Positions 1 to 13,000 are shown, numbered from the stretch's first letter. The stretch is DNA of 64,000 bases from Carallia brachiata (GCA_021464245.1 JADCRB010000007.1:5117125-5181124); one strand, 5' to 3'. The notes: generated by a model not told the origin, from the letters alone. A program made the numbers and translations.

Positions 1-832
1 GTTTTTCTGCATCATGCAATTGGTATTGTGGCGTGGTAATGGGAAAGAAAAAAAAAACAATTGAACTCTTTCAGTAGAGAGGTGATCAAAATCTTGCTCA
101 TCGAAAACTTGAATGGACTGTGATGTATATTGTTGGTCTTTTCTGCTACAATATGGGTGGGAGTCTAGGAATAGGGTCCTTGCTTGGTGCAGTTGTGTTA
201 TAGGTGGTAGTTGAAGACTTCCAATAAAGTTGGTTTTGCTTTGTCTTGTTCATGTTCTTTGTGATTGAAGTGCAACCCAGCTTTCTTGAAGAAGAACGAG
301 CTTTATATTTGTCTCAACTTTGACCATAAGGACCCAAACAGCCGGATTTCTTTCATAATCTTTGACATTTTTTAAGGGGATGTTACCAAAATCATCAAAA
401 TAATGCAATGGATATCCAAAAAAAAACTCTGACATTGTGGGATATTTTATTATATGTGATGTATATCTAATTTAACTTGACTGTAAGCAATGCACATAGT
501 GCACCGCAGCTAGAGTCAGTAAGGTTTATCCTTTAAATGGCACCAACAAACAGCACCCAGAAGTTAAAAATTTGAGCAAGCAAAAACCAAAAATAACACT
601 AACTCACTATTCTTATCTTGATAAAAACATAACCCATGAATGTGGAACACTGTAACTTTGCACAAGGGACCCATTAATTGCTTTTCCCTTAATAAATTTG
701 TTTTTTACTTTGCTTGCTCTTTTCCAAATTTTTTAAATGAATTGTTGTGCCTTATACATCTGGCCTATGTTTAATTATATGTACTATGTGTGATTGAAGA
801 TTGATTGATCAAATATGGAGGATAGAAGTTGA
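1..832. other. Gene-free stretch, AT-rich
   Basis: I see no coding exon, tRNA or clear repeat boundary here. It lies directly upstream of the CACTA transposase remnant and may be the internal 5' part of that element. I did not find a convincing CACTA-type left terminus, so the element probably starts before the window or has lost that end. Confidence 0.4.
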
Positions 833-2029
833 ATGCATTTTGATAGATTGAGCAATGAGTACAGGAATGGGGTTGATGATTTTTTGGATAAGGCTTTTGC
901 TAGGTCTGCTGAGGGTGATAAGATCTTTTGTCTGTGTAAAAAATGTTATTGTCTGTATTGGTACAAGGGAAATGTGGTCTATGAACATTTAATTGTTAAA
1001 GGTTTGATGCCTGGATATAATACGTGGATTTTTCATGGTGAGTGCCTTGCATCAAATGAGGTGATAAATGCTAATGAAATTGAAGTCGAAGAGGAGCATG
1101 ATGATATTGATGGGCTCCTAAATGACACTTTTCTTGATGTCAGAGAACAAGACAGTGGTGACAATATTAGAGAGGCGCCGAATGCACATGGTAAGAAATT
1201 TTACAAGTTAGTGGAAGAAGGTCAACAGGAATTGTATACTAATTGTAAAAACTTTTCTAGGCTTTCTTTTACAATTAGATTGTATCTTCTTAAATGTCTC
1301 CATAGCCTTAGTAATGATGCATTTGGAGACATTTTGACGTTAATAAAGGAGGCATTCCCTGAAGTAAAAGCTCCAAGTTCATTTAATGAAGCTAGAAATA
1401 TGGTGCAAAATCTAGGACTTCATTACAAAAAAATTCATATATGTTTCAATGATCGTATCCTTTTTTGGGACGAGTATGAGAAGGCAGAGGTTTGTCACGT
1501 TTGTGGGGCTTCTAGATGGATTATTATGAAGGACCCTAAAGGTGATGATGCTTTTGCTTCTACTTTTTACAAGGTACCATCAAGTTCCGGCCAAAATTCT
1601 TAGATATTTTCCATTGAAATCTAGGTTACGAAGGCTTTCTATGTGCCCGGAAACAGCCAATGATATGGCTTGGCATGTGAAGCACCGACCTAATGATGAT
1701 GATATAAGGCAGCTTGCAGATGGTCAAGCTTGGAAAGACTTTGATTCCTTACATCCAGATTTTGCAAAGACCCGGGTAATGTGAAATTAGGTTTGGCTAG
1801 TGATGGCTTCAATCCTTTCTGAACCATGAGTATTGCATATAGCACATGGCCAGTTGTCCTCATCAATTACAACTTGGCTCCATGGTTGTGTATGAAACCA
1901 GAACACACGCTGCCCTCTATGATAATTTCTGGCACTAATTCACTAGGAAGAGATATTGATGTGTTTTTGCAGCCATTTATTCAAGAATTGAAAGAATTAT
2001 TGTCAGAAGTGCTGCTTATTCCAATTTAA
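833..2029 (+). pseudogene. TNP2-like CACTA transposase, broken
   Basis: The first reading frame (833-1603) has an N-terminal transposase-associated domain with cysteine clusters (CLCKKCYC) and a later CHVCGASRW motif typical of TNP2 proteins. The family sequence continues in another frame around 1575-1784 (PAKILRYFPLKSRL, then ADGQAWKDFD) and, after a stop near 1821, at 1826-2029 (WPVVLINYNLAPWLCMK, DIDVFLQPF). At least one frameshift near 1570-1585 and one in-frame stop separate the pieces. The usual catalytic C-terminal half is missing. The enzyme would cut and move CACTA elements; this copy cannot be functional. Confidence 0.85.
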
Positions 2030-2039
2030 AAGCAGTCAT

Positions 2040-2595
2040 TTTTATTTGAAAGTGTTGTTTAATGTTTTAAAAAACGTTGCTAAATATTATAAAACCGCTG
2101 CATATTCAAGCACAAAGCCTATTGTATATTCCTTAAAAAAACCGCTACATATGCCCACAAAATCATTGATTATTCTTGATGCAAACCGGTGATTATTCTT
2201 ACAAAAAGCGTTGCTTAATCCAAATGCAAACCGCTGTTAATAAAAATAAAAAATAGTGCATAAAAGAAATAAAACAGCCACATAATGATGGAAAACTGCG
2301 GCATTAACAAATTTCACTTTTTTAAGAAACCAATAACCGCTGCATCAGACTATTAAAAACGTTGTTTATGATATCTTAGAAACGCTGCTAATAAATGTGG
2401 TAATCATTGCATAAAATGTCTAATGTAGCAGTAACTTACATGTTGCATTAGACCAAAAAAATTGTTGCATAAGATCTACTGCAATGCTCGCAGATACAGC
2501 AGACCAAAAAACGCTGCCTTAAACTTTATGCAGTGTTTTTTACCATTTTAGGCAGCGGTAACAAACTGCTACCAAAGGTCTGAAATGATGTAGTG
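2040..2595 (+). repeat. CACTA subterminal repeat array
   Basis: A short motif close to AAACCGCTGC / AAAACGTTGC recurs many times in direct and inverted form between about 2065 and 2570, often as 'aaaccgctgcat' or 'gcagcggt'. In En/Spm-type elements such subterminal repeats are binding sites for the element-encoded TNPA-like protein. The array runs up to the terminal TAGTG at 2591-2595. Confidence 0.75.
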
Positions 2596-2834
2596 AGTCC
2601 AAGACTAATTTTGAAAAGCTCGGAAGAAGTTAAGCTATCTTCGGAGAGAGAAGATCAGTTTTCAGAGACACTAGCGAGCATGTGAGTGGACGATCAAATG
2701 GATTGATGTGTCTCCCACGGATCCGATCCGAAGGCATGATGCCTATTTTTAGATCGATACTTGGAAGAAAAGAGTAATGGTATCTATGAATTTTATGAGA
2801 TGGTCACTCCCTAAGCTTACCGGGCTAAAGTAGC

Positions 2835-3743
2835 CAATGGCAGAGCCATTTGGTAGGTTGTTGGGTTAATTGTCCCCATTATTAAAAAAAAAATTTGATG
2901 TATGTAAAAAAATTTATATTATTGTCTCTACTAAAATTTATATTTTACTCTCATTAAAATTTATGTTTTATATTTTTGACCTATTTTTTTTATTTAACAT
3001 CTCAACTATCTTAGCCTAATCTTTAATTTAACTAACTCTTAAATTTTTTAATTTTACAACATAAACAATAACCAAACACCGTCTCTTTTAAAACATATCT
3101 CTACGTTTTTTTTTTTTAAAAAAAAAAAGAAAAAATATATCTCCGCATTCTGACAAAAGAAAAAAACTGTATCTAAAGGCCCCAGTGCCCCAACTGCCCA
3201 AGTATGCAGATTGAAGACGATCAAAAGAAAGCAAAATAACCCCAAAACAAATTTTCGCTTTAACTATCACCATCTTCCTCCAAAATTTCCAAGTTAAGGT
3301 AAAATTTTTTTTATGCGTTCAATTGTCTTTACTCAATTGTTAAGTTTAGCTCTCGATTTCTCTCTTCTAAACATGACTCAAATTTTTAGGGTTTTTTTTC
3401 TTCTGATTTATTATTGTCTAAGAAAAAAAAAAAAGCCCATAAAAAATCTGATGTAAGTGAATATCACCAAGAACAAATCGCGCAATCGGATGGGAAATGA
3501 ATGGCTAAATGATTGTTTAGTCATTTGTATAGAAAAAGATGTATTTAACAATATTGACAATGAAAAAAATTATTGAAAGATTCCAAAATATGAAAACTTG
3601 TATAGAACAATTGTAATACTTATTTTTAATTATTAAAGATTAATTATTATGTCATTTTTTAAATTTGTGAATTTTATTTTATTTTTTTGTTTATGCATTG
3701 AACTTTGCCCCCCACTGGAAAAAGAATCGTGGCTCCGCCATTG
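2835..3743. mobile_element. Non-autonomous hAT-type element (909 bp) with 8-bp TSD
   Basis: The left end reads CAATGGCAGAGCCA and the right end reads TGGCTCCGCCATTG, an inverted repeat with one mismatch. The element is flanked by the perfect direct repeat AAAGTAGC at 2827-2834 and 3744-3751, the 8-bp target duplication expected of hAT elements. The interior is AT-rich with no transposase, so this is a non-autonomous copy. Confidence 0.85.
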
Positions 3744-3751
3744 AAAGTAGC

Positions 3752-4260
3752 CAAATCAATCAGAAAAAAAGAGTAAAAATAAGAGGTAAAATTAGGAAAC
3801 ATCTTTGATTGAAAAAGAAAAAAAAAAAAGCATCCTAGCTTAATGAGATGTGCCATGGGACAACAAAAGCTGGGTTTACCAAGCGACACAGAATGCATGG
3901 AAAGAAAAATAATTACACTAGGCATTCGGTTAAATTTTTCTGAATGCAAAAGTGACCTGCATGATTAATGCAAAAGTGTTAAAGAAAGAGTGGCTCGGTA
4001 GATAACTGGTAGCATTGCACAAACATTTTCCGCGGGTCAAAAAAAAAATTCCAATTCTGGGTTAGTAAATCACCTCTACAAGGTCTGAATTTAAGCAGAG
4101 CATGATCCAGATAGATATTGGTTAGATCTGGAGAGACGAAATTTTTTGTTGCACTAAAAACCTGAAATGTCCAACGCTATGGTTAGTATCCGCGGTTCTG
4201 CAGAGAAGATTGGGATACTGGACCAAAAGAAAGAAAGGAAGAAGATTGGGATAGCGGGGG
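3752..4260. other. Gene-free stretch
   Basis: No coding exon or clear repeat is seen. The sequence is A-rich up to about 3840 and then of mixed composition up to the MITE. Confidence 0.4.
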
Positions 4261-4270
4261 GTTAGGGAAG

Positions 4271-4768
4271 ACGATAAGTATTTTTTTGTTCTTAAATCTT
4301 TAAATTTTTTTATATTTGAAGTCTAAACATTTTTTACATTTTATTTAAATTTTAAATCTTTTGATTTCTTACTACATCAGTCCTTTAAATTATAAAAAGT
4401 AGTCAATTCATTAATAAATGAGTTTAACTTAATAAAATTATTTTAAAAAGGTTAAATATATGAATTAAATATTTTTTTCATCAACAAATATACATATTAA
4501 ATATTTTTTTAATCAACAAATATACGAATTAAATAGGTAACATACATATTTTTGATAGAAAAGACATTCAATTTATATATTTAATTTTTTTTAAATAATT
4601 TTTTATAAAATTAAAATTATTTTTTAATAGATTGATCACTTTTGATAAATAAAGGGATTAATTTAATAGAAAATTAAAAAGTTTAGAATTCAAATAACAT
4701 ATTAAAAAAATTTAAAATTTAAATATAAAAAAATTTAAAAATTTAAGATAAACAAAAATACTTATCTC
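4271..4768. mobile_element. Inverted-repeat MITE, copy 1 (498 bp)
   Basis: The two halves are long imperfect inverted repeats: the left end contains GATAAGTATTTTT and the right end AAAAATACTTATC. The direct repeat GTTAGGGAAG flanks the element at 4261-4270 and 4769-4778, a 9-10-bp target duplication that suggests a MULE-derived MITE. It has no coding capacity. A diverged second copy lies at about 9555-10065. Confidence 0.8.
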
Positions 4769-4778
4769 GTTAGGGAAG

Positions 4779-5979
4779 TGCCCATCTCAAAATCTGTTAC
4801 TTATTTTTTAAGCGGGCCCCATACCGCCTGGACAAACCCAAAAGCAAAATCATAATAGGCCCATCTCTGCTTAGTTATCTTTTTGGTTGTGAAATAGCAC
4901 TGCCCACGGCTGAGTGCACGCTGCCTTAAACCATCGAAGTTTCTGCCCCTCAGCCACTCGCCGCGGATGTCAGTACCAAACATCATCGTCGATGAAGATC
5001 TGTTTAGTCGAACTCAAAGCTAGCCGATCTACTCGTCCCAACCATCCACGCGCCTGCCTAGCATCGACTAACATATCTAAAATCAGCCGAAGCTCAGCCT
5101 TGGTGGAATGATAGCAGCTGATCGAAGAATAAGATATGAGAGATAATATTATATTTACGGTATTTGTTAATTTTATTATATAATATAAATTATGAATAAA
5201 TTATATTTATTTTTAAAAAAATAAAAATAAAAATCTCTTACATTCATTAATAGACTTCATTCGAATTCATTAGAGATTTCATAAGATTATAATTTGGTTT
5301 ATTAGAGCAAATAAGTCAATTAGCCGCCAACTCAGTAACTGCAATTAAGCTCATTAATCCAAGTCTTTGCCACGACGGTCCTTGGCCTTCCACGCTCTCA
5401 AATTCTAATTATAAGAAAAACACTCGGCTTTCTATGGTCAAGGTCTTGATTTCTGATTCTTAAAAGGGGACTCGAGTTGTATAATCCAAAACTTAAAATT
5501 TAATTTCCCCAGCATATGCCTTACAGTCGAATGGATGAACGAAAAAATAAAACCTAGTGAATAATTTATGGGGAGAAGCAGGGACAGGTAATACAAAACA
5601 GACGCATAAATTATTAACAGTTACGAGAGGACATTTACAATACAGGCTATAATGAACAAAATTCAATCACCAACTGGGCTCTATACAGAATTTTTTTCCA
5701 TGGTGACCGCCAAATGAAATCTAAAGACTCTCCGAAGACTGGCCCCTCTTATCTTGACCTTTATATTACAAAAGAGCATGGTTTCACCCTCAATCTTCGT
5801 TCAATCACAACTACTTACAAAGACATTAGCAATGATCATCAGCAAAAAAGCATATTATATACACATTACTGATACCGACTTTAACTCCCAAAAACATGTT
5901 CAAAATTCATTCATCGTGCTAGCTCTGCTGTGTTATGACTCCGAGCGCAATAGGTTCTTCTATGTACACTTGAAATGAA
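4779..5979. other. Gene-free stretch and likely 3' UTR
   Basis: No coding exon is supported. The part nearest 5979 is probably the 3' UTR of the minus-strand gene ending at 5980. The rest is AT-rich intergenic DNA. Confidence 0.4.
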
Positions 5980-6893
5980 TTAGGCCATAGCAGGGATGCT
6001 AGAATTCTGGCGATCCCTATTGAGGCAATCAAATCCTTCTACTCTAACTGCAGCTGGTTTAAGCCCAAACTTCATTCTAGCACACCCTCCTTTGCGTGCT
6101 GATGATGATGGAGATGATAAACCAGAAGGAGATGGAATTGACAATGGCATTTCATCTCCAAATCGTGCATCTTGGATTAATGGGTTAGCAGCCCTAACTG
6201 GAGGAGACCCGCCAAAAAAGGTGGCGAGAAGGCCAACTGGCTCTGGTGTTCTGTCCCATGACATTCCTGTTTAGCAACAAAGATCCTTCCAATCATAAGT
6301 TCAAATTTGCACAACTCAATAAAGGCAGAAGACCACCTAAGGTAAAAAACAAATCATAGCCAAAAAATTTCCAAGAAAACAATCGAAAAATAAGATTTTT
6401 TTGATGCCAAACCATTTTAGTAGCAGAAACAGTTTTGACCATCGAACTCGCCTCAAAAACAATTTACTTGTGCACATACAACAGCATACACTATAGTTCT
6501 GAAGTCCAACTGCATATATCACACCATCTATTTACAACCAACGGGAAATTGAAGACAAAACAAAAGCAACAGTACCTTCATAAGGATAATATCAAGAAGA
6601 TCTGCTCCAGCTTTCGAATCACACATCTCAGCTTGGTGGCTGTAATTGAAGGATTTCATTAACATTAGACTACTCTGGAGTAGAAAAATACACAAGAAAC
6701 TGTGATAAGATCAAATCATACGGTAGACATACCTCGTCTGCCACCTTAAAGGCCTGATCGCACTGTTAGCCAAGATTCCAACTCTCCGTGGTTTAGGACA
6801 AACAACAGGGCCTATGGGGTTACACATGGAGACTCTGTCTCTGGCCTCCTCATAGGAGAGGAGTGCGTTTTGCTGAAGATTAAAGTGATCCAT
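5980..6893 (-). CDS. Small conserved plant protein of unknown function (three coding exons, one frameshift)
   Basis: Coding exons on the minus strand are 6893-6733, 6639-6576 and 6266-5980, all with GT-AG borders. The first encodes MDHFNLQQNALLSYEEARDR and ends in RPLRWQTR. The second encodes SHQAEMCDSKAGADLLDIIL. The third contains ANPLIQDARFGDE, RKGGCARMKFGLKP and ends in FDCLNRDRQNSSIPAMA. I recognise this as a conserved plant family without a known role. The last exon is one base short: phase from exon 2 leads to an early stop, while the conserved frame is restored if the A-run at 6214-6219 (T-run on the coding strand, in SPPFFGGSPP) had one more base. With it the protein would be about 170 aa. 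A sequencing error is more likely than decay because everything else is well kept. Confidence 0.75.
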
Positions 6894-7440
6894 CTCGAAC
6901 TCTGGAAGATGAGTCTTCAGAAAAACGCCTGTCCATATGCATACAAAAATAAAAATTACAAAAAAAAAAAAAAAAACTACGCGAGGAAATTCTGAAAGAA
7001 AACCAAAAAAAAAAAAAAAAACAGCAAAAATAAAATTGAAATTTGCCAAAAAAAAAAACAGCAGATTTTGCAGTCAATATAATCATTTGCACACATCTCA
7101 TAATTCATCTTAAATATAGAAATTCCAGCATCATAAATACAGATCCATTAGAATGATGAATCTTCACATCTTACAAAACACTAGCAACGCAATAATTCAA
7201 ACCTTATCAACGTCTTAATCTCCTAATTATCATAACATATCTCTTTGTTAAATTGAAAAGCAGTAAAACTTTCAAATCCAATTAGAATTCTTTCTCCTTT
7301 TCACTCCGATCCCCTTTTCCCAGCAACAAAACAACAAAGATCACAACATCCAATCAATCAAACAACGGATCTGAGCTACAAACCTCAAAAAGGGAAAAAT
7401 CCAGAACTTTCTTCAATTACATCCACAACCCCCAGTCAAA

Positions 7441-7473
<33 letters not shown>

Positions 7474-7842
7474 GAAAAACACAACCAAGCCAAATTAACC
7501 AAACCCTAAAACCGATAATCAAAGACCCCTTTTCCTTTTCTTGGGTGACAATAAAAAATCAACAAGAAAGGACCACCCTTTATAAGCAGAACTCGAATTA
7601 ACGGTTGATAAGACGATCTACCCCATAACACCTCAGATAGGACATCGATCCACATACCCAAAAAAAAAAAAAAAGAGGAAAAACAACTAAGACCCAACAG
7701 ATCCGATCCAAAATTGGCATGTTTAAACAGACTGTCAAGGCCAGATCTGTTATCCAACAACGTTTATCAGATCTCTAATCTCCGCGTAAGGAAACCACCG
7801 TTTACGCGTATAATTACGAACAGATATTATATATATATGTAT

Positions 7843-7895
<53 letters not shown>

Positions 7896-7976
7896 CTGAA
7901 GTAGACCTCCGGAGAGAAGAAAACGAGAGACGGAGGCCGTGCCACAAGGAAGACGAGGGCTGACGGGGCAGAGATG
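6894..7976 (-). other. 5' UTR and probable 5' UTR intron of the small conserved gene
   Basis: This stretch has no coding potential beyond low-complexity frames made by A/T runs. It holds poly-A/T tracts (6960-7060), an AAT microsatellite (about 7440-7472) and a GA/CT microsatellite. An acceptor-like CAG lies shortly upstream of the ATG at 6893, so a leader intron is likely. Confidence 0.45.
7847..7892. repeat. (AG)n microsatellite
   Basis: About 22 uninterrupted AG dinucleotides. On the minus strand this is a CT-rich tract in the 5' leader of the downstream gene, a common position for such repeats in plant genes. Confidence 0.95.
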
Positions 7977-7985
7977 TATTTATAG
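7977..7985 (-). promoter_or_regulatory. TATA box of the minus-strand small conserved gene
   Basis: The minus strand reads CTATAAATA, followed about 30 bases downstream by a leader that runs into the CT microsatellite. It is placed as expected for the gene with CDS 6893-5980. Supported only by motif and position. Confidence 0.55.
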
Positions 7986-8030
7986 GAAACCTGCTGGATA
8001 TTTGCACTCTGTTTGGATAAGGGGAAATTA

Positions 8031-9554
8031 CATAGAAAGTGAATAGAAATAAAAATGAATAGAAAATAGTATAGTAATGATAATATTATAATTGATAAAA
8101 AATAATAGTTAAAAAGTTGTGAGAAAGAAAATGAATATTAATTTGTGAGAAAAAATAAAAAAAAAGTTGTTTGAATTAATATAAAATGAATAAAAAAAAT
8201 TATCGTATATGTGTCAATCATTAAATTTGTAGATCATAATTAAAATAAGCACTGATTTAACTTGTTATATTCAATTTAATTTATAAAAAAAATTATCACT
8301 CAAATATTAATAAATTCAAGTAAGTTTCTTCATGTCGTTGTGATAAGCATTGTGAATCGTGAATGCTTGCACTTTATTCTATAAGTATTAAGATTTTGAT
8401 TGTCTCCTCCAACAAATACAATCATTACATTCATGTTGCATACGCAGTATCATTAAAGGTTATATTATTCAAATTATATACTATCAATCCGACCATTTGT
8501 AAATTAAATTAGGGTGCGATAACATGAAATAATAGTATGTGATCGGTTAAAGGCAATTTATGCTGCACATAATATATCAGACTAGTAAATATTATCTTAT
8601 TGTATCATATATATATATATATATTAAATGCAACATTATTCTTTGAAAAACAAAAAAACTGGAATAAATCATTCTGACTCTTCTCACATGGCCGGCCACG
8701 CGTTTTGATTATAGATGACCAAGTCCTCGGTGGTTCAAGAGAAATTGAGAAGAAAATAAGTAAACAAACTAAGGAGACTTTAGCCCGAAATTCTTTGGTT
8801 TGCTGTACATTTCACCCCCCGACTTAGTCCAATGAATAACCAAAGTAACGGGTCAAAAAAAACGAGTCCTTTTCGATATTTTTCTTTTAGTTATTTCGTT
8901 TTAATTAAGACTCAATTTTAAAATTTTTATTTATTTGAATTTTGCTATTCACTATTTAATCATACATTTTCTTTGAGTCTGGTCTATACATATATTTGAA
9001 CAAAGCACAATAGAGTATGATTGCATTAAACAGAATATATTGAAAATGAAAAATAAACTTAATCGCAAAGAAACTTTACAATAACGAAACGTAATGAGCC
9101 TCCATTTCTTTGGGGATTGCATCATGTTGACAAATATCTCAACGTTGAAGTGAGATATTAATTCATTTGTGAATTTGCTTCGGAAAAAGAAACGGGGATG
9201 AACATCCTTAATATTGTGATGGTAGCAAATTAATTAAAGAAAAATGGTAAATAACAATGCAATAAATATGAAGTAATATATAATAATTTAGATCGTTAAG
9301 TTATAAAAAAAAATAATTTTTTTTAAAAAAAAAATAAATTATTAAATATTTTTAAATTAATTATATATTTTTTTATGTATTTTATTAAACATATTTACGT
9401 AATTTTACTCTTAATTAATCCTCTGTTCACTTGATATTTTAATGCCAAGTGGTTACATTCGATGCGGAATTCCAAATAGTGAAAAATCGCTTGACAAAAG
9501 AAAACAGCCGGTCGTATAAACTGGGTTAATCGTATAGACTGAATGGGGTTGTTT
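8031..9554. other. Gene-free, AT-rich intergenic DNA
   Basis: No coding exon is seen. The sequence is AT-rich, with a short (AT)n tract near 8608-8625. Parts of 8010-8200 resemble eroded MITE sequence, but I cannot define ends. Confidence 0.4.
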
Positions 9555-10065
9555 TGCCTCCTTCTAAATATTTTTAAAATCCTAAACCTTTAGATTTTTT
9601 TACGTTTGAGTTCTAAACATTTTTAACATTTCATTTGAGTCCTAAATCTTTTAATTTTTTACTATATCAGTCCTTTAAATTACGAAAAGTAGTCAATCTA
9701 TTAATAAGTGAGTTTAATTTAATAAAAATCATTTAAAAAAACTTAAATACATGAGTTAAATATTTTTTCATCAACAAAATATGCATATTAAATATTTTTT
9801 AATCAACAAATATACGAAATTAAATAGGCAACATGTATATTTTTTTATAAAAAAGACATTCAATTCAATATTTAATTTTTTTTAAATAATTTTTTGTAAA
9901 GTTAAAATTATTTTTTAATAAATTGATCACTTTTGTTAAACAGAGGGACTAATTTGGTAGAAAATCAAAAAGTTTAGGACTCAAATGAAATGTCAAAAAA
10001 GTTTAGGACTTAAACGTAAAAAAACCTAAAGATTTAGAACTAAAAAAATCTTTATCCCCTTCTAT
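9555..10065. mobile_element. Inverted-repeat MITE, copy 2
   Basis: This is a diverged copy of the element at 4271-4768, sharing blocks such as 'aagtagtcaat' and 'aatcaacaaatatacga' in the same order. The left part (CCTAAACCTTTAGATTTTT) pairs with the right part (AAAAACCTAAAGATTTAG). Ends are approximate and I could not fix a target duplication. Confidence 0.7.
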
Positions 10066-13000
10066 AATTGTATAAACTGGGTGTTCCACCATCTCTTTCA
10101 CCATAAAAAAAACAAAAGAAAACAGCCAGTTTGATTTGTACAAAACGAAAAAAAAAACAGCTGTTTCGACTTAAAAATTGCATTTATTGGTATCTTTTTC
10201 TAGTTGGCAGCTATTGTTTTCATCGTCAAGAAATTAAAGGCAATATTGTTACTATTATTAAGAGGGAAATCCACCGATTGTTTGATCTGTGCTTTGACCA
10301 GCGGACACCAAGTAACCAACCACATCAAAGAACATGGGAATCGGTTGCGCTTCAAGCTGGATCCCATACTTCTATTCCACCGTTTCTTTTCATTATTATT
10401 TTTGGTTTTTTTTTTCAAAATCCTTTTTCTTTTTTGGTTGGATTTTTAAAAAGATTCTGCAACTTTTGACTTTTCAACCAAACAATATGCACTAAAGCCT
10501 AAAAGGAAATGATTACACGGCTTCACAAGGGGCCGAGACTGGTTCGTCTCCTTCTTTTATTGGAGTAGACTTTTGTTTTTTTTTTTTGCTTTTTTTTCGG
10601 GGTTGGGGTCTCTGACTCTCTTATTGTTGTTTTAGTAAACTGGAGCAATAAAATGAAAATTTGGTGCTTAATAAACATTATACCATTACGATCACCTTTT
10701 AATTTAGTAAGAAAATCGGCATAAATTTTTTTGATAAATCTGAAAAAAATTAAAATAATTACTTAAAAATTAAAATAACACTCATTTTATCACTCTCTAA
10801 AGACGACATAATCTCCTACAGAAAAAAAATCAAAAAAAAAATCATCCAATCACATTTCACTCATATTTAAAAAAAAAAATCAACAAAAAAATTACTACCC
10901 CTTAAAACATGCCTCATATCCATCTCCTAAACACAAGCACATATACAGCAGTTATAGATTCGATTCTCAATAGCTGTGCTCTTCTTGACTAATTTATGTT
11001 GAGAATTTCTTTAGGTAGAAGTAGTGATACGCAGTGTTAGCATCAGAGTTGCTCATTAGGACTCTAGTAATAAAATCACGCTCGACTCCACGGATGTTTG
11101 AGAGGTAGATCAGTCCTCTTAAAATTGTTAAATACGATTTAAATAAATGAGAATTACTCTAATTTCATATTCATAATCTGATAATTAATAGACTAAATAG
11201 ATTCTTTTTACTGTTAAAAAAAAATCCAGCACATGTACATCAAATGTCATTTAGCAGAATAGATTATTTTTTGAAACGCAGTCTAATATGCCAATGGGGA
11301 CCCCTTTTTTAACAGTTGTTTTCTACTAATCACATGACTACGGACCAATCAGAGAATGAGTGGCAAGTGCCTGTATTGCAAAGAGTGGGGAATGGTGTAA
11401 CGGAGCAAGGCAAGAAGTGGGTCCCCACTTTCGTCATGTGAAATGTTTACGTGTCTGTCTTCCTCCTGCAGCCAGAGGCTCGACATCTGACTGTTGAAGT
11501 TATCACGTGACCCATGTTCTAGTGACAGCATAATCTTTGGCTTCGATCCTGTCCAGCTACGATATGTCTGTGAATGCTTTCCTAATTTTTGACTGTTAAT
11601 AAGAACATTTTTTTTTTCCGGTTTCATATATATCTGACTTAAAAAATTATTTAAGTTGTTGATTGTTGAATTTATAAAAAAATAATAAATTATTAAATTT
11701 TGTTAGTTAAAATTGTATTTTATTTCACGTTTTTTTTTTTTTGACAGAAATATTTCACGTTTTGTTGAAATAAAACTGATCTGCCTTATTATTTCTTTCC
11801 CCGTATTGATAATACTGTTTATTTTTTAAAAGATTAAGGGCTTAAATTCAAATCTTATATGTGTATTCATAAGAAAAATGCGAAAAAAAAAAAAAAGTAG
11901 GAGTTGCAATTTTCCGTTTAGCTCCTCGAACAGCAACCACGGGCCGGCCCCCTCCCGCTAACTTGTATAGTTCTGTTTGGCAGTGCTGTAAATAGAAGTA
12001 CTGTGAATAAAATATTGTAATTAAAAGTATTGTAATTTAAAGTTATAAATTATTTGATAATAATTATAGAAAAATTGTAAAAAAAATTTAAATTTTAAAT
12101 GTTTAATAATTTTTTAAATTAGTAGAGTTAATTTTATTTACTTAATTTAAAATTTGTGTGATCTGGTTATTAGATTTTATCACTTTTTTCAAAAGAATGT
12201 TTAACGTGCTTTTGTGAAATCATAATTTTGAGAGTTATTACGTTTATAAAACTCTATTTAAAAAGAATTACTAAATATTAAAGAAATTATTTTTAATTTA
12301 AAATATAATTATTACACCATAATACATTTTTCACCTCAATATCAAATATAGTGTTGTAAAAGTAAAAAAGGAACCTTCAAGCGTCGGACTCAGACCAGGC
12401 AGGTTTGTAAGCCGTTCACATTTCACGGAATAATAATATGTATACAAAATATTTTATAAATCTTTTAATTTAATAGTGTTAAAATAATTAAAAATTAAGT
12501 AATTCTTTCTATAATAAGAGCCCACATATTCCACCGCCTAGATTTCCTAATATAATTACTTGCGTCCAAAGCCTCTATCTTTCTTCCGAACCAAACCCAT
12601 TCAAACAACAACAACAACAACGTCATAACAACTAACTAACCACATAATGTTGCAACTATTCCCATAATATATAATATTTTTGTCTGTCGTAGTAATTCGG
12701 ACGATATATAAATAATAATAAAAAGATATAAAATAAAAAAAATTCATTAAATGATCATACTTATATGGTCAAATTTTAAGTATACTTTTTTATTAAAAAA
12801 ATTAATTTTTAAAATATTTAATATTATTTTAAATGTATTTAATATTATCTATAAATCTTAATCTAAAAAAAAATTAAATTTTTTTTGTCTTATTTCAATT
12901 TGATTATATTTTGGCCAAATTATTGGCCACTAATATTTGTCGAAATGAAAAATATAAATGCAGATAAATAAATTTTTAAAAATATATAAAAAAAAAGAAG

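Larger units (their letters stand above)
833..2595 (+). mobile_element. CACTA (En/Spm-type) transposon, 3' remnant
   Basis: A decayed TNP2-type transposase is followed by about 550 bp of short subterminal repeats. The stretch ends in GATGTAGTG, the inverse of a CACTA terminus (CACTACATC), at 2595. A left end is not visible. After the conserved motif around QPFIQELKELL the sequence passes directly into the subterminal repeats, so the C-terminal half of the transposase has been deleted. This is therefore a non-autonomous, internally deleted copy. Confidence 0.8.

Noticed and set aside
6711..7049. Longer N-terminus for the minus-strand small gene starting at 7049
   Set aside because: The extra 52 residues are poly-Phe and similar low-complexity sequence from T-runs in the leader; the ATG at 6893 starts the conserved part.
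7440..7892. CRISPR-like or satellite array
   Set aside because: Only simple AAT and AG microsatellites are present; no spaced repeats.
11349..11627. 92-residue minus-strand frame in a less AT-rich block
   Set aside because: It resembles no family I know, shows no splice context and lies in intergenic DNA; chance frame or regulatory block is more likely.
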